In this document: positions 28,184 through 37,200 of the stretch, piece by piece
Layout: each line of letters begins with the position of its first letter
Numbering within the stretch: position 1 is the first letter of the stretch
Assembly: GCF_020524585.1 (NCBI RefSeq)
Contig: NZ_JAIVLK010000004.1
Coordinates: 124,001-188,000, forward strand
Length of the DNA stretch: 64,000 nt
Source: Celeribacter naphthalenivorans
GTDB taxonomy: Bacteria > Pseudomonadota > Alphaproteobacteria > Rhodobacterales > Rhodobacteraceae
Direction of reading: 5' to 3'
Position numbers and translations under genes: made by a program
The notes under the pieces: generated by a model
What the model saw: the letters and a program-made list of their open reading frames with translations, nothing else
Database searches by the model: none
What the model was told of the DNA's origin: nothing

Positions 28184-28831
28184 ATGAGTGTAAGGCTGGA
28201 ATTTGCTGACGTTACGCAATTGAAGAGCGGTGTCTGGAGTGCGAATTTGCCTCTAAAGCTGATAAATATGTTCAATTCCGGCGCGTCGGCACAAACCAAT
28301 AGCAATATCTTGCTAGTTTCTCGACCGGAATTTAATAGTTCTAAAAGCGTACTTTCGGTTGATTTAGTAAATTCTGAGATTCTTTCTTTGGGGAGGGGCG
28401 GGGAAACGCTTATTGTATCACGTGAGGGCGGAATAAATGGGGCCCTTGAAGGCAAGAGTGAGGCTAGCAAAGCTCAGAGCACATACGGAGGCGGAATTAT
28501 GAATTTTATAAAGGAAGCTAGAAGTCATGGTTTGCCGAGAGAGCTCGTCGATTGCTGTGAGGTCATTCTGAAGGAATTGTCAGATGATGAAGCATTTGGG
28601 TTGAATGAGGGGCGGCAAAGGAAATGGACGGCCGATCCGAATTTTCTGGCGCTGACGATTCAAAATAGAAATCGACAGTTTCTTGTTTCCGTGAAGGGCA
28701 ACCCGTCAAAGATGAAATATAAGACCATTCATCCGAAGGTCTCGCGCCCTCCGTATTGCGAATTTCATTTCGCGAGGAAAGATCAATGCGAAGAAGTTAT
28801 TGAGGTTATTCGGAAATCCAGAGCGTTTTGA
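28184..28831 (+). CDS. AT-rich hypothetical protein
   Basis: This 215-residue protein starts 8 bases after AAGGAG. I do not recognise the family. The N-terminal 100 residues are beta-like with many Ser and Asn. A short Gly-rich linker (STYGGGIM) follows, then a C-terminal alpha/beta part (NFIKEARSHGL to VIRKSRAF). The final segment, LALTIQNRNRQFLVSVKGNP followed by a charged helix, resembles small dimer-like domains at the ends of nuclease or stress proteins, but not closely enough to name. GC is far below that of uvrB next to it, which points to recent acquisition. It converges with uvrB. Confidence 0.65.
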   Translation: MSVRLEFADVTQLKSGVWSANLPLKLINMFNSGASAQTNSNILLVSRPEFNSSKSVLSVDLVNSEILSLGRGGETLIVSREGGINGALEGKSEASKAQSTYGGGIMNFIKEARSHGLPRELVDCCEVILKELSDDEAFGLNEGRQRKWTADPNFLALTIQNRNRQFLVSVKGNPSKMKYKTIHPKVSRPPYCEFHFARKDQCEEVIEVIRKSRAF

Positions 28832-28854
28832 ATGGCTCTAGTTGCGGTCCTTGC

Positions 28855-31035
28855 TCACTTCCTCTTCCCCCGACCAGCCTTCCCACCTCTTTGCCCCGGT
28901 CTCCCCGCCGTAGACCGTCCGCTCTTCGCCTTCGCATCCGCCACCGCATCGTCCACCGCCGACTGACGCGCCAACGGATCGTCGTGCAGCACCAGATCGA
29001 CGGTTTCGAGCCGCTTGATCTCGTCGCGGAGCCGGGCGGCTTCTTCGAATTCGAGGTTCTCGGCGGCCACGCGCATGTCGGTTTTGAGGCCGTCCAGCAC
29101 AGCTTGCAGGTTCTGCCCCGCCATCGGTTTGTCGATGGTCGCGGTCACGCGGTTCATGTCCACGTCGCCCTGATAGAGCCCCGCCAGAATGTCATCGACG
29201 TTCTTCTTGACGGTCGCGGGCGTGATGCCGTGTTCTTCGTTATAGGCGATCTGACGCGCGCGGCGGCGGTCGGTCTCGTCCATGGCGCGCTGCATCGAGC
29301 CGGTGATCTTGTCGGCGTACAAAATGACACGGCCCTCGGCGTTCCGCGCGGCGCGGCCGATGGTCTGGATGAGCGAGGTCTCGGACCGCAGGAAGCCCTC
29401 CTTATCGGCGTCCAGAATGGCCACAAGACCACATTCCGGGATGTCCAAACCTTCGCGCAACAGGTTGATCCCGACCAGCACATCAAAGGCCCCAAGCCGC
29501 AGGTCGCGCAGAATCTCGATCCGTTCAATCGTATCAATATCGGAGTGCATATAGCGCACCCGCACGCCCTGTTCGTGAAGGTATTCGGTGAGGTCTTCTG
29601 CCATGCGTTTGGTGAGCGTGGTGACCAAAATCCGCCGCCCCAGCTCGGTCATCCGCTTGGCTTCGTCCAAAAGATCGTCGACCTGCGTGTCCACCGGACG
29701 GATTTCCACCACCGGGTCCAAAAGCCCGGTCGGGCGGATGATCTGTTCGACGAAAACACCGCCGGATTGCTCCAGCTCCCAGTCCTTCGGCGTCGCGGAC
29801 ACAAACACCGATTGCGGCCGCATTGCGTCCCATTCCTCGAATTTCAAAGGCCGGTTGTCCATGCAGGACGGCAGGCGAAAGCCATGCTCCGCCAGCACCG
29901 ATTTGCGCCGAAAGTCGCCTCGGTACATGCCGCCGATCTGTGGCACGGAGACGTGGGACTCATCCGCAAAGACAATCGCATTGTCGGGGATGAATTCGAA
30001 CAGGGTGGGCGGCGGCTCGCCCGGCGCGCGGCCCGTCAGATAGCGCGAATAGTTCTCGATCCCGTTGCAAAAGCCAGAGGCTTCCAACATCTCAAGATCG
30101 AAATTCGTGCGCTGCTCGAGCCGCTGCGCTTCAAGCAATTTGCCTTCGTCCGTGAAGCGAATAAGCTGTTGTTTTAGCTCGGCTTTGATGCCGTTGATTG
30201 CCTGTTTGATCGTCGGTTTCGGCGTCACATAATGCGAATTCGCATAGACCCGCACCTGTTCCAACGTGTCGGTTTTCTTGCCCGTCAGCGGATCGAATTC
30301 GGTGATGCTCTCTAGCTCCTCGCCAAAGAACGACAGCTTCCACGCGCGGTCCTCCATGTGGGCGGGCCAAATCTCGAGACTGTCACCCCGCACCCGGAAC
30401 GAGCCGCGATCAAAGGCGGTGTCATTGCGCCGGTATTGCAGCTCGACCAGATCGCTCATCAACTGGCGTTGGTCATACTCCTGCCCCATCATCAAATCGA
30501 TGGTCATCGCCATATACAACTCGGGCGAGCCGAGGCCGTAGATGCAGGACACAGAGGCCACGATGATCACGTCGTCGCGCTCGAGCAGGGACCGGGTGGC
30601 GGCGTGGCGCATTCGGTCGATCTGTTCGTTGATCTGGCTCTCTTTCTCGATGAACGTGTCCGACCGCGCGACATAGGCCTCCGGCTGATAATAGTCGTAG
30701 TAGGACACGAAATATTCGACGGCATTTTCCGGGAAGAAGCCTTTGAACTCGCCGTAAAGCTGCGCCGCCAGCGTCTTGTTCGGGGCAAGGATGATCGCCG
30801 GGCGTTGGGTCTGCTCGATCACCTTCGCCATGGTAAAGGTCTTGCCCGTCCCGGTGGCGCCCAAGAGCACCTGATTGTGCTCGCCCGCCTCGATGGCGGC
30901 GGAGAGCTCCGCGATGGCGGTCGGCTGGTCGCCAGAGGGTTCGAACTGGCTGTGCATGACAAAACGCTTGCCGCCTTCAAGCTTGGGGCGATTTTTCAGA
31001 TCCTTCGGCGGATCGGTCATCATCAGCGGGTCCAT
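28855..31035 (-). CDS. uvrB: Excinuclease ABC subunit UvrB
   Basis: This 726-residue UvrB starts at [10 protein letters not shown] (ATG 31035 after AAGGAG). Helicase motif I GATGTGKT is at 59-66, the beta-hairpin region ([11 protein letters not shown]) follows, DEAD-like DESH (FADESHVSV) is present, and the C-terminal UvrC-binding UVR motif ([19 protein letters not shown]) is near 650-670. It verifies damage in nucleotide-excision repair with UvrA and recruits UvrC. A basic tail of about 40 residues rich in Gly and Arg extends past the UVR motif. Confidence 0.97.
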   Translation of the reverse strand: MDPLMMTDPPKDLKNRPKLEGGKRFVMHSQFEPSGDQPTAIAELSAAIEAGEHNQVLLGATGTGKTFTMAKVIEQTQRPAIILAPNKTLAAQLYGEFKGFFPENAVEYFVSYYDYYQPEAYVARSDTFIEKESQINEQIDRMRHAATRSLLERDDVIIVASVSCIYGLGSPELYMAMTIDLMMGQEYDQRQLMSDLVELQYRRNDTAFDRGSFRVRGDSLEIWPAHMEDRAWKLSFFGEELESITEFDPLTGKKTDTLEQVRVYANSHYVTPKPTIKQAINGIKAELKQQLIRFTDEGKLLEAQRLEQRTNFDLEMLEASGFCNGIENYSRYLTGRAPGEPPPTLFEFIPDNAIVFADESHVSVPQIGGMYRGDFRRKSVLAEHGFRLPSCMDNRPLKFEEWDAMRPQSVFVSATPKDWELEQSGGVFVEQIIRPTGLLDPVVEIRPVDTQVDDLLDEAKRMTELGRRILVTTLTKRMAEDLTEYLHEQGVRVRYMHSDIDTIERIEILRDLRLGAFDVLVGINLLREGLDIPECGLVAILDADKEGFLRSETSLIQTIGRAARNAEGRVILYADKITGSMQRAMDETDRRRARQIAYNEEHGITPATVKKNVDDILAGLYQGDVDMNRVTATIDKPMAGQNLQAVLDGLKTDMRVAAENLEFEEAARLRDEIKRLETVDLVLHDDPLARQSAVDDAVADAKAKSGRSTAGRPGQRGGKAGRGKRK

Positions 31036-31256
31036 GGTGACTCCTTGGAGGCGGCGGGGAAGAGGGCAGGTCGTTAACAAATGATCTCTTTTTGTTCACG
31101 TTTCAAGTCTCGGGTCCAGACTCTTGGGCTTCAAGGCTGGTGTGACGTGAAAGGTAAACAAAGAGTTACTACCATAGGGAGAATTTTATTATTTATTTTG
31201 CAACCTAAGCGATATTTTTCCTTGCTTAACGAAAGCCTTCGCGACTAAGCTGATTG

Positions 31257-31374
31257 TGCAAGCAGCAGAACAGACTGTCCCGGCCGGGCGTGTAACACCC
31301 CACCCCACCCCTCGCTCCCACACCCCGGTCGGGCAGTCACTTCTTCCTCTCCCGCCCTGACAGGCGGGTTTTTT
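31257..31374 (+). ncRNA. Candidate small RNA with C-rich loop and intrinsic terminator
   Basis: A long imperfect hairpin forms from GACTG-CCCG-G-CCGGG (31273-31288, one bulged T) and its complement at 31324-31338, extended by GTGT/ACAC (31290-31293 with 31320-31323). Its 26-base loop is almost only C and A plus CTCGCTCCC. A pyrimidine linker (CTTCTTCCTCTCCC) leads to a Rho-independent terminator, CCCGCC-loop-GGCGGG-TTTTTT (31351-31374). TTGCTT (31222) and TAAGCT (31246) could be a promoter. No protein frame fits. C-rich loops of this kind bind Shine-Dalgarno sequences in alphaproteobacterial sRNA families such as cuckoo/CcsR. It could also be a leader of the downstream complex I gene. Confidence 0.55.
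31351..31374 (+). terminator. Intrinsic terminator upstream of the complex I subunit gene
   Basis: CCCGCC (31351-31356), loop CTGACA, GGCGGG (31363-31368), then six Ts. There is no coding gene just upstream on this strand, which supports a non-coding transcript ending here. Confidence 0.85.
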
Positions 31375-31466
31375 ATTGCCCAAAGCGGGACCTGCGCGGT
31401 TTTGAAAGGCTTGAAACACCCGACAGAAACGGGGATAACGCTGGCAAGGAACAAAGGAGTCCCCTG

Positions 31467-31778
31467 ATGAGCGCTCGTATCTATCAGCCCGCCCGCAACG
31501 CGATGCAATCCGGGCAAGGCAAGACCAAACACTGGCTGCTCGATTTCGCGCCGGCCACCAGCCGTGACATTGACCCGCTGATGGGCTGGACCTCGTCCAA
31601 GGACACTCAGACTCAGGTCAAGATGACCTTCGACAGCAAAGAACACGCCATCGCCTACGCCGAAGAGCATGGCATCGACTATGTCGTGCAAGAGCCGAAG
31701 ACCCGCGCCCACAACATCCGCCAAGGCGGTTATGGCGAAAACTTCGCAACCAACAGACGGATGCCCTGGACCCACTGA
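31467..31778 (+). CDS. ETC complex I subunit, NDUFS4-like
   Basis: This 103-residue protein starts 8 bases after AAAGGAG. It matches the accessory complex I subunit family NDUFS4/[42 protein letters not shown], and the terminal [12 protein letters not shown]. It stabilises the NADH-oxidising arm of complex I at the membrane. It is found in alphaproteobacteria and mitochondria, which fits the taxon. It lies apart from the nuo operon, as is usual. Confidence 0.92.
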   Translation: MSARIYQPARNAMQSGQGKTKHWLLDFAPATSRDIDPLMGWTSSKDTQTQVKMTFDSKEHAIAYAEEHGIDYVVQEPKTRAHNIRQGGYGENFATNRRMPWTH

Positions 31779-31799
31779 TCCGGTGTAAATCGGGGCAAT

Positions 31800-31921
31800 G
31801 ATCCCGCGGAGTTCCAGATTGAGCTATCGGTGAGCGCGGCGCACAACATGTTGGCGCGCGTCGCATCGCCGACGAAATCCCCCAAAACGACTTCCTCAGG
31901 GCGACCCAACCGGTCGCCCAT
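31800..31921 (-). pseudogene. Truncated ArsR-family regulator remnant
   Basis: From the ATG at 31921 the minus strand reads MGDRLGRPEEVVLGDF followed by VGDATRANMLCAAL. That is very like the start of an ArsR winged helix (GDxTRAxML.AL). The conserved continuation (MDGRALTATELA) is missing and the frame runs into sequence antisense to the complex I gene. I read it as the 5' stump of a regulator cut off by a rearrangement. The similarity is short. Confidence 0.4.
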
Positions 31922-31951
31922 TGTATGTCCAGACCTGCCAGAGTGCCCATC

Positions 31952-32887
31952 ATGACCATTACCCATCTCGTCACCCACAATGGCGGTTTTCACGCGGATG
32001 AACTTCTCTCCTCGGTCCTTCTGACCCGCCTGTTCCCGCAGGCTGAGGTGGTGCGCACCCGTGACGCCGCATGGATCACCCCCGGTGAGGGCAAGATCAT
32101 CTATGATGTGGGCCGCGATTATGACGCTGAGGCGGGCATCTTTGATCACCACCAGCGCCCCAATCCTGTGCGTGAGGACGAGCAGCCTTACAGTTCCTTC
32201 GGTCTGATCTGGAAACATTACGGTCATGAGTACCTACGCGCTCTGGAGGTCCCCGAGGCCGATCTGGATGACATCCACGGCAGCTTTGAGCAGAGCTTTG
32301 TCCTGCCCATCGATCTGATGGACAACGGCGCGATGAACCCTTCGGTCGCAGGTCCGCTGACGCCTTTGACCCTCTCCGTCCTGTTGGAAAGCCTAAAGCC
32401 CGTCTTCGACAACCGCAGCTCTGACGCGGACGATCAAGCCTTTGCGGAGGCATTGCCGATCGCGCGGGCGTTTGTCGAGGCGTCGATCACCAAGAAAGCC
32501 GCCAAGCGTCGTGCCGAGGCCATTGTCACCAAGGCGATCTCGGACGCTGGCCCCTCCCGCATTCTGGAATTGCCTATGGGCATGCCCTTCCGTTCGGCCA
32601 TTGAGGCGGCTGGTGCGGACCACCTGCTGTTTGTGGTGAACCCCCGCGACGATGACTGGTCCATCGGCGGTATTCGCATCAGCGGTGACAGTTTCGAACA
32701 ACGCGCCGATCTGCCTGCCGCTTGGGCAGGTCTGACCGACGCGGCCTTGGAAGACGCCAGCGGCGTCAAGGGCGCAAAGTTCTGTCACAACGGACGGTTC
32801 ATCGCCGTTGCCAGTAGCCGTGACGCCGCCTTGAAGATGGCCGCACTGGCCGTCGAAGAGGCTGAGCGCACAGGCATCACAGACTGA
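31952..32887 (+). CDS. MYG1-family (UPF0160) metal-dependent hydrolase
   Basis: This 311-residue protein starts at MTITHLVTHNGG. It has DHH-like metal-binding motifs: THNGGFHADE (8-17), a YDVGRDYD segment near 55-62, and FDHHQRP near 70. MYG1 proteins are 3'-5' RNA exonucleases in eukaryotes; bacterial members are probably nucleases or phosphoesterases. The next gene, on the same strand, begins 16 bases later. It is possibly part of an acquired segment, because a regulator stump lies just upstream. Confidence 0.88.
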   Translation: MTITHLVTHNGGFHADELLSSVLLTRLFPQAEVVRTRDAAWITPGEGKIIYDVGRDYDAEAGIFDHHQRPNPVREDEQPYSSFGLIWKHYGHEYLRALEVPEADLDDIHGSFEQSFVLPIDLMDNGAMNPSVAGPLTPLTLSVLLESLKPVFDNRSSDADDQAFAEALPIARAFVEASITKKAAKRRAEAIVTKAISDAGPSRILELPMGMPFRSAIEAAGADHLLFVVNPRDDDWSIGGIRISGDSFEQRADLPAAWAGLTDAALEDASGVKGAKFCHNGRFIAVASSRDAALKMAALAVEEAERTGITD

Positions 32888-32903
32888 TCTTGCCGGAGGC
32901 ACG

Positions 32904-33536
32904 ATGGACTTCCTGCTGAACGGGGACGAAACGGGGCGCACCACGATCCTGCTGGCCCATGGTGCTGGCGCAGCGATGGACACCCTTTGGATGAATACGG
33001 TTGCCGAAGGGCTGGAAGCCCAAGGCTTCCGCGTCGCCCGCTTCGAGTTCAGCTACATGTCCGCCCGTCGCTCTGGTGGCTCTAAGCGGCCACCAGCCAA
33101 GGCCGACACCTACGCGCCAGAGTTCCTTGCCGCCATTGATGCGCTTGGCTGCGAGGGACCGCTGATCATCGGCGGGAAAAGCATGGGCGGCCGTGTGGCC
33201 AGCCTGATCGCACAGGACCTGTATGACGCGGGGCGGATCAAAGGCATGCTGTGCCTCGGCTTCCCGTTCCATCCACCAAAGAAGCCCGGCCATCGGCGTG
33301 GTGAGACCCTTGCCGAGATCACCTGTCCAACCCTCATTTGCCAAGGCACCCGCGATCCTTTCGGCGCGCGCGAGGAGGTGCAGGATTACGATCTGTCCAA
33401 TGCGGTGACGCTGCACTGGCTGGAAGACGGCGATCACGACCTGAAGCCCCGTAAACGGGTGACTGGCAAGATGCTTGCGGACCACCTCCTTGAGATCGCT
33501 GAGCAAACCAAGGTTTGGACAAAGTCCTGCTGCTGA
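32904..33536 (+). CDS. Alpha/beta hydrolase (KANL3/Tex30-like)
   Basis: This 210-residue protein starts after GGAGG. The oxyanion region is LLAHGAGA (17-24), the nucleophile elbow is GGKSMGG with Ser93, a catalytic Asp candidate lies in GTRDPFG, and the His is in EDGDHDL near 174. The compact fold with GKSMGG matches the small TesA-independent family represented by Tex30/KANL3 and bacterial dienelactone-hydrolase-like proteins. The substrate is unknown. It is cotranscribed with the MYG1 gene. Confidence 0.88.
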   Translation: MDFLLNGDETGRTTILLAHGAGAAMDTLWMNTVAEGLEAQGFRVARFEFSYMSARRSGGSKRPPAKADTYAPEFLAAIDALGCEGPLIIGGKSMGGRVASLIAQDLYDAGRIKGMLCLGFPFHPPKKPGHRRGETLAEITCPTLICQGTRDPFGAREEVQDYDLSNAVTLHWLEDGDHDLKPRKRVTGKMLADHLLEIAEQTKVWTKSCC

Positions 33537-33722
33537 TGGACGTCGTCCATATGCGGCTCTCGTTCATCTGAGCGGGGCGCGCCCGGGCTCAGGTCTCTCC
33601 TGTGATCTATGATACAGCCCACGCCGCAGCGCGCCCAAGGTATGCGGGCTGACATGAAAGTGTTACGCGGCCTTCGCATGTTGCCATCGAAAGATCGTCA
33701 TTACAGCTTGCCGGGGATGTCC

Positions 33723-34202
33723 ATGAAGCACGACACGCAGTTTCGAGGCCAGGTCAACACCGCGCTCGAGGTGGTTTTCGCCGAGAATGTGGCCTCCTTC
33801 GCGCTCGATACCGATGGGCTTGTGACGATCGGTTTCGAGGCAGATGGGGGCGAGCCTGTCGACGTGACGCTACAGGCCGATGCGCAGGCGCGCACGGTGC
33901 TGGCCTGGGCCGAAATCTGCCGGGCGCATGAGGCCGAGAGCCGTGTGATCTTGCGGGCGCTCAAGATGAACTTCTTCGCACTCAGCCCCACCGGTGCTTT
34001 CATCGCCTATGACCCGGCCCGCGCCGCGCTTCAGCTCTGTTACGAGACCGGCGAACGGGTGGTGCGTCCGGAGGAACTCGACCGGTTTCTCGGCGCTTTC
34101 GTGGCCGGGGTCGAAGCCGCGCGCCGGGCCTTGCGGGAGGACGTTGTCCCGACCTCGGCTCCGTTGGCAGGCGAGATGGGCGCGCTCCTGATCCGGGGCT
34201 GA
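33723..34202 (+). CDS. CesT/Tir-type secretion chaperone-like protein
   Basis: This 159-residue acidic protein has the alpha-beta-beta-beta-alpha-beta-beta-alpha order of class I type III secretion chaperones. The pattern is: helix QVNTALEVVFAEN; strands SFALDTDGLVTIGFE and VDVTLQ; helix VLAWAEIC; ALKMNFFALSPTGAFIAYDP; ALQLCYET; then a long C-terminal helix with an acidic patch. The segment 'LKMNFF ... FIAYDP' matches the 'LL.aN ... l.ld' core. I chose ATG 33723 with GGGGA upstream; ATG 33717 and longer frames to 33609 are open. The next gene, 39 bases on, codes for a giant protein with a disordered N terminus, as in chaperone-effector pairs. The call is by fold pattern, not close identity. 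Confidence 0.65.
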   Translation: MKHDTQFRGQVNTALEVVFAENVASFALDTDGLVTIGFEADGGEPVDVTLQADAQARTVLAWAEICRAHEAESRVILRALKMNFFALSPTGAFIAYDPARAALQLCYETGERVVRPEELDRFLGAFVAGVEAARRALREDVVPTSAPLAGEMGALLIRG

Positions 34203-34241
34203 TCCACACCGCGCCAGACGCATCAATGAGGAGGGCTCGCC

Positions 34242-37200
34242 ATGGGCACCAACGTGAAGGGGAGCCTCGGGCTTCCGGGGCTCAATCTTGCCAGGTTCCA
34301 AGCCGACAGGGCAGGGCGCACCAAGGCCACCACGCTGGTTTCGAGCGCCAAGCGGAAGACCAGCCCGCCGCCGCAGAAACTGCCCGAGCCGCCCCGGGTG
34401 AAGACCGCGACCCTGTTGGCCGCTGCCCGCAACCGCGCGCCTCAACCTGCGCCCAACCCGGCTCCCAATCACGCCCCTAACCAAGCCCCCAACCAAGCTG
34501 TGCCACCTCAGCCCAATGCGCCGCAAAACCTGCCAGCTCAGCCCGCGCCGCCGCCCGGCCCGCCGCCGATGAACCCGGCTGCACAGGCGCGGCTGGCGGA
34601 GATGCCGGGCGAACTGGCCGGGCTCGTCACGCGTGCGGAGGCCTTCATCGGCGCCGCGACCACCGAAACCGGCGCCCGGGCCGAACAGCTGACCGAGCGC
34701 AAGGCTTTGATGGCCGAGATCGGCGCCGCACTGGCCGAGGTCGAGCAGGCCGCGCGTTTCAATCTCGCCCGGCCCGAAGTGGATGCCCTTCGGATGCAGC
34801 TCGTGGGGCTGGCGCTCGACGTAGCTCTGCCGGACCTTGCGCAGGTCCGCGCCGATGGGTGCGAGCTGGGTGACGAGGTGCAGGCCTTTCTGGTGGCGAT
34901 CCATGCCGAGGCGCATCCCTCCGACCAGCTGCGCGACGCCCATGCGGGGCTGTCCCGCATCTTGGTTGACATGCGCGCGGGGTTTGCCGACCGGCCGGAG
35001 ATTGCGGCGGAGGTCACCGGCGCGTTTCTCAAGGCGATGGCCGACACCCCGCTCATGCGCGGCACGGCGCATGGCCCGGTCGAGAAAATGCAGATGCTCG
35101 AACAGCTCACCCGCGGCCTGGCCCATGGTCTCGTCACGGTGGGGCAGACACCGCTTTTGAACACCGAAAGCGAGGGCGCGGCGAAGGTGCTTTCGGCACT
35201 CCGGGCCGAGCACTATGCCGATGGGGCGGCGCGGCACTTTTTGGCCACGCTCGATCCGCAGGCCGAGCCGGGGCTGGCGCAGGACGTGGCGGCGCTGGGG
35301 GCTGAGGGGCTGCGCGGGCTGGGCCATGAGGCGATCCGCGCGCGGCTGCCAGAGCGATTGCGCGACGGGCTCGATGCCGCCGTGACGCGGGGCCGCGAGG
35401 GGGCGGCGCTGCGCGATGCCTACGAGGCGCAGGCCACCCGCACGGCCCGCGCGCTCGGCCCCGATCTGGCGCGGCTGGCCGAGGCCTCGGTGCTGCTCAA
35501 AGCGCGCGGCGCGCATATGGCCGACGAGGATGGCGTGCCGGGGCAGGCCCCCGATACGGTGGTCGACGAGATGCTGCAGGGGCTGGCCGGAACCAACAGG
35601 CAGGCCGCCTTCCAGGTCGCCAAGCTGGCGCTCACCATGGAGCGGCTGGCCACCGCAGAAGAGGCGACGCTGGGCTACAACCAATTCGGCATCGCCCCCG
35701 AAGAGCGGTTCGACGCCGCCGCGATCCTGCAGATCACCGGCCTGTCGGAGAAGGACATCACCTCGATGGGCTATGCGTTGGACGAGGTGGGGGCGACCTT
35801 CCAGCAGAACATGGAGCGGCTCGGCAAGGCCGGGTTCACCGGGGTCGGGCAGGTCAATGAGACCATGGACCGGATGCGCGGCCTCAAGGCGGTGATCGAG
35901 AACCGCGACATTCAGGACAATCTGCGCGCCGATCTGCGCAGCCAGACCCGGACACTGGGCACGCTCCTGCAGAAGGAGATCGCCACCGACGCGATGGAGA
36001 GCTTCGGCGCGGCGCTGGGCGATGACCTTTCGGCCGATGGCGGTACCGCTCTGGCGCAGGTCTTCGCGGGGATCGGCGGAGCGGTGCACGAGGCGCTCTT
36101 TGCCACCGAGACGGGCGTGCCGAGCGAGACCGGGCAGCGGCTCGACGCCCTGCAGGCGGATCTTGCGGTGAACGCCGAGGTGAGCCTGCAGGTGGCGCAG
36201 GAGCTGACCGCGCTCGAGGACGAGATATTGCTGCACCAAGAGGTTCTGTCCGACTACGCCGCGACCCATGGCCGGATCGACAGCCGGCATCCCGAGGGGC
36301 TGAAAAGCGCGCAGCTTATCCTGAAGGTGATCGACCTCGACGCCACCGCCGCCAACCACCCGGAAGGGGCGGTGAAGGCGATGATCGAGCGCGAGCGTGA
36401 CGCGGCTCTGCGCCAACTCAAAGGGTTCGACGCGACCCTGCTCAAGCGCAGCTGGAGCGGCAGGATGGCCCTTGGCGGCGGGCGGGTGCCGGGGCTTGAT
36501 GCGGTCAGGGGGCTAAAGGACCATGCCCGCGCCATCGTCTTCCTGCGGGAGACCGGCCCGGAGCGGATGGCCGGGCTGCGCGCGATGCAGACCGAGCTGG
36601 GTCTGGCCCGCGCTGAGCTTCTTGCCGAGCGGCGCGACATGGCGCCGAACCTGCTGGCTGCGGTCGACCGGATCATCCATTCCGCCGTGCTTTCGCAGGT
36701 GCCCTTCGACGCCGCCCCGACCGATGTGGAGTTCGGCTTCAACCCGGAATACGCCATGGCTGACAGGCGCGAGGAAATCGTCGCGCAGTTGCAGGACTGG
36801 GGGCTAGATACGGAGGCCTTTGCCACCGAGATCGACCGTGCCATCGAGGCGCCGCTCACCGGGCGCAGGCTGGCCGACTGGCAGCGGCAGGCTGATCGTG
36901 GCACGTTCGACCAGCTGCTCGACACCGGGCTTGTGGAGCGCGCCCCGGCCAAGGGCAGCCGTTTCGGGCGGCTCGCGATGGATGGGCTGATGTTTCTGGC
37001 GAACAAGCGCCGGATCGGTTCGCAGATGCGGCAGGAACTGGCGGCGCTGGTTGAGGCGATGCCCAATGGCAGCAAATTCGACCTGATGAGTGGCACAGAG
37101 ATCAAGCTCAACACCGGTCGCATCCCGCTCGAGCCCACCGCCACGATCACCCTGCGCGGGCGGCTCGCGGGCTCGCTCTTCAAGTCGATGGTGATCGAGA

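Noticed and set aside
33870-36416. 848-codon antisense frame over the chaperone and effector-like genes
   Set aside because: Artefact of high-GC third positions; the plus-strand genes have ribosome sites and coherent folds.
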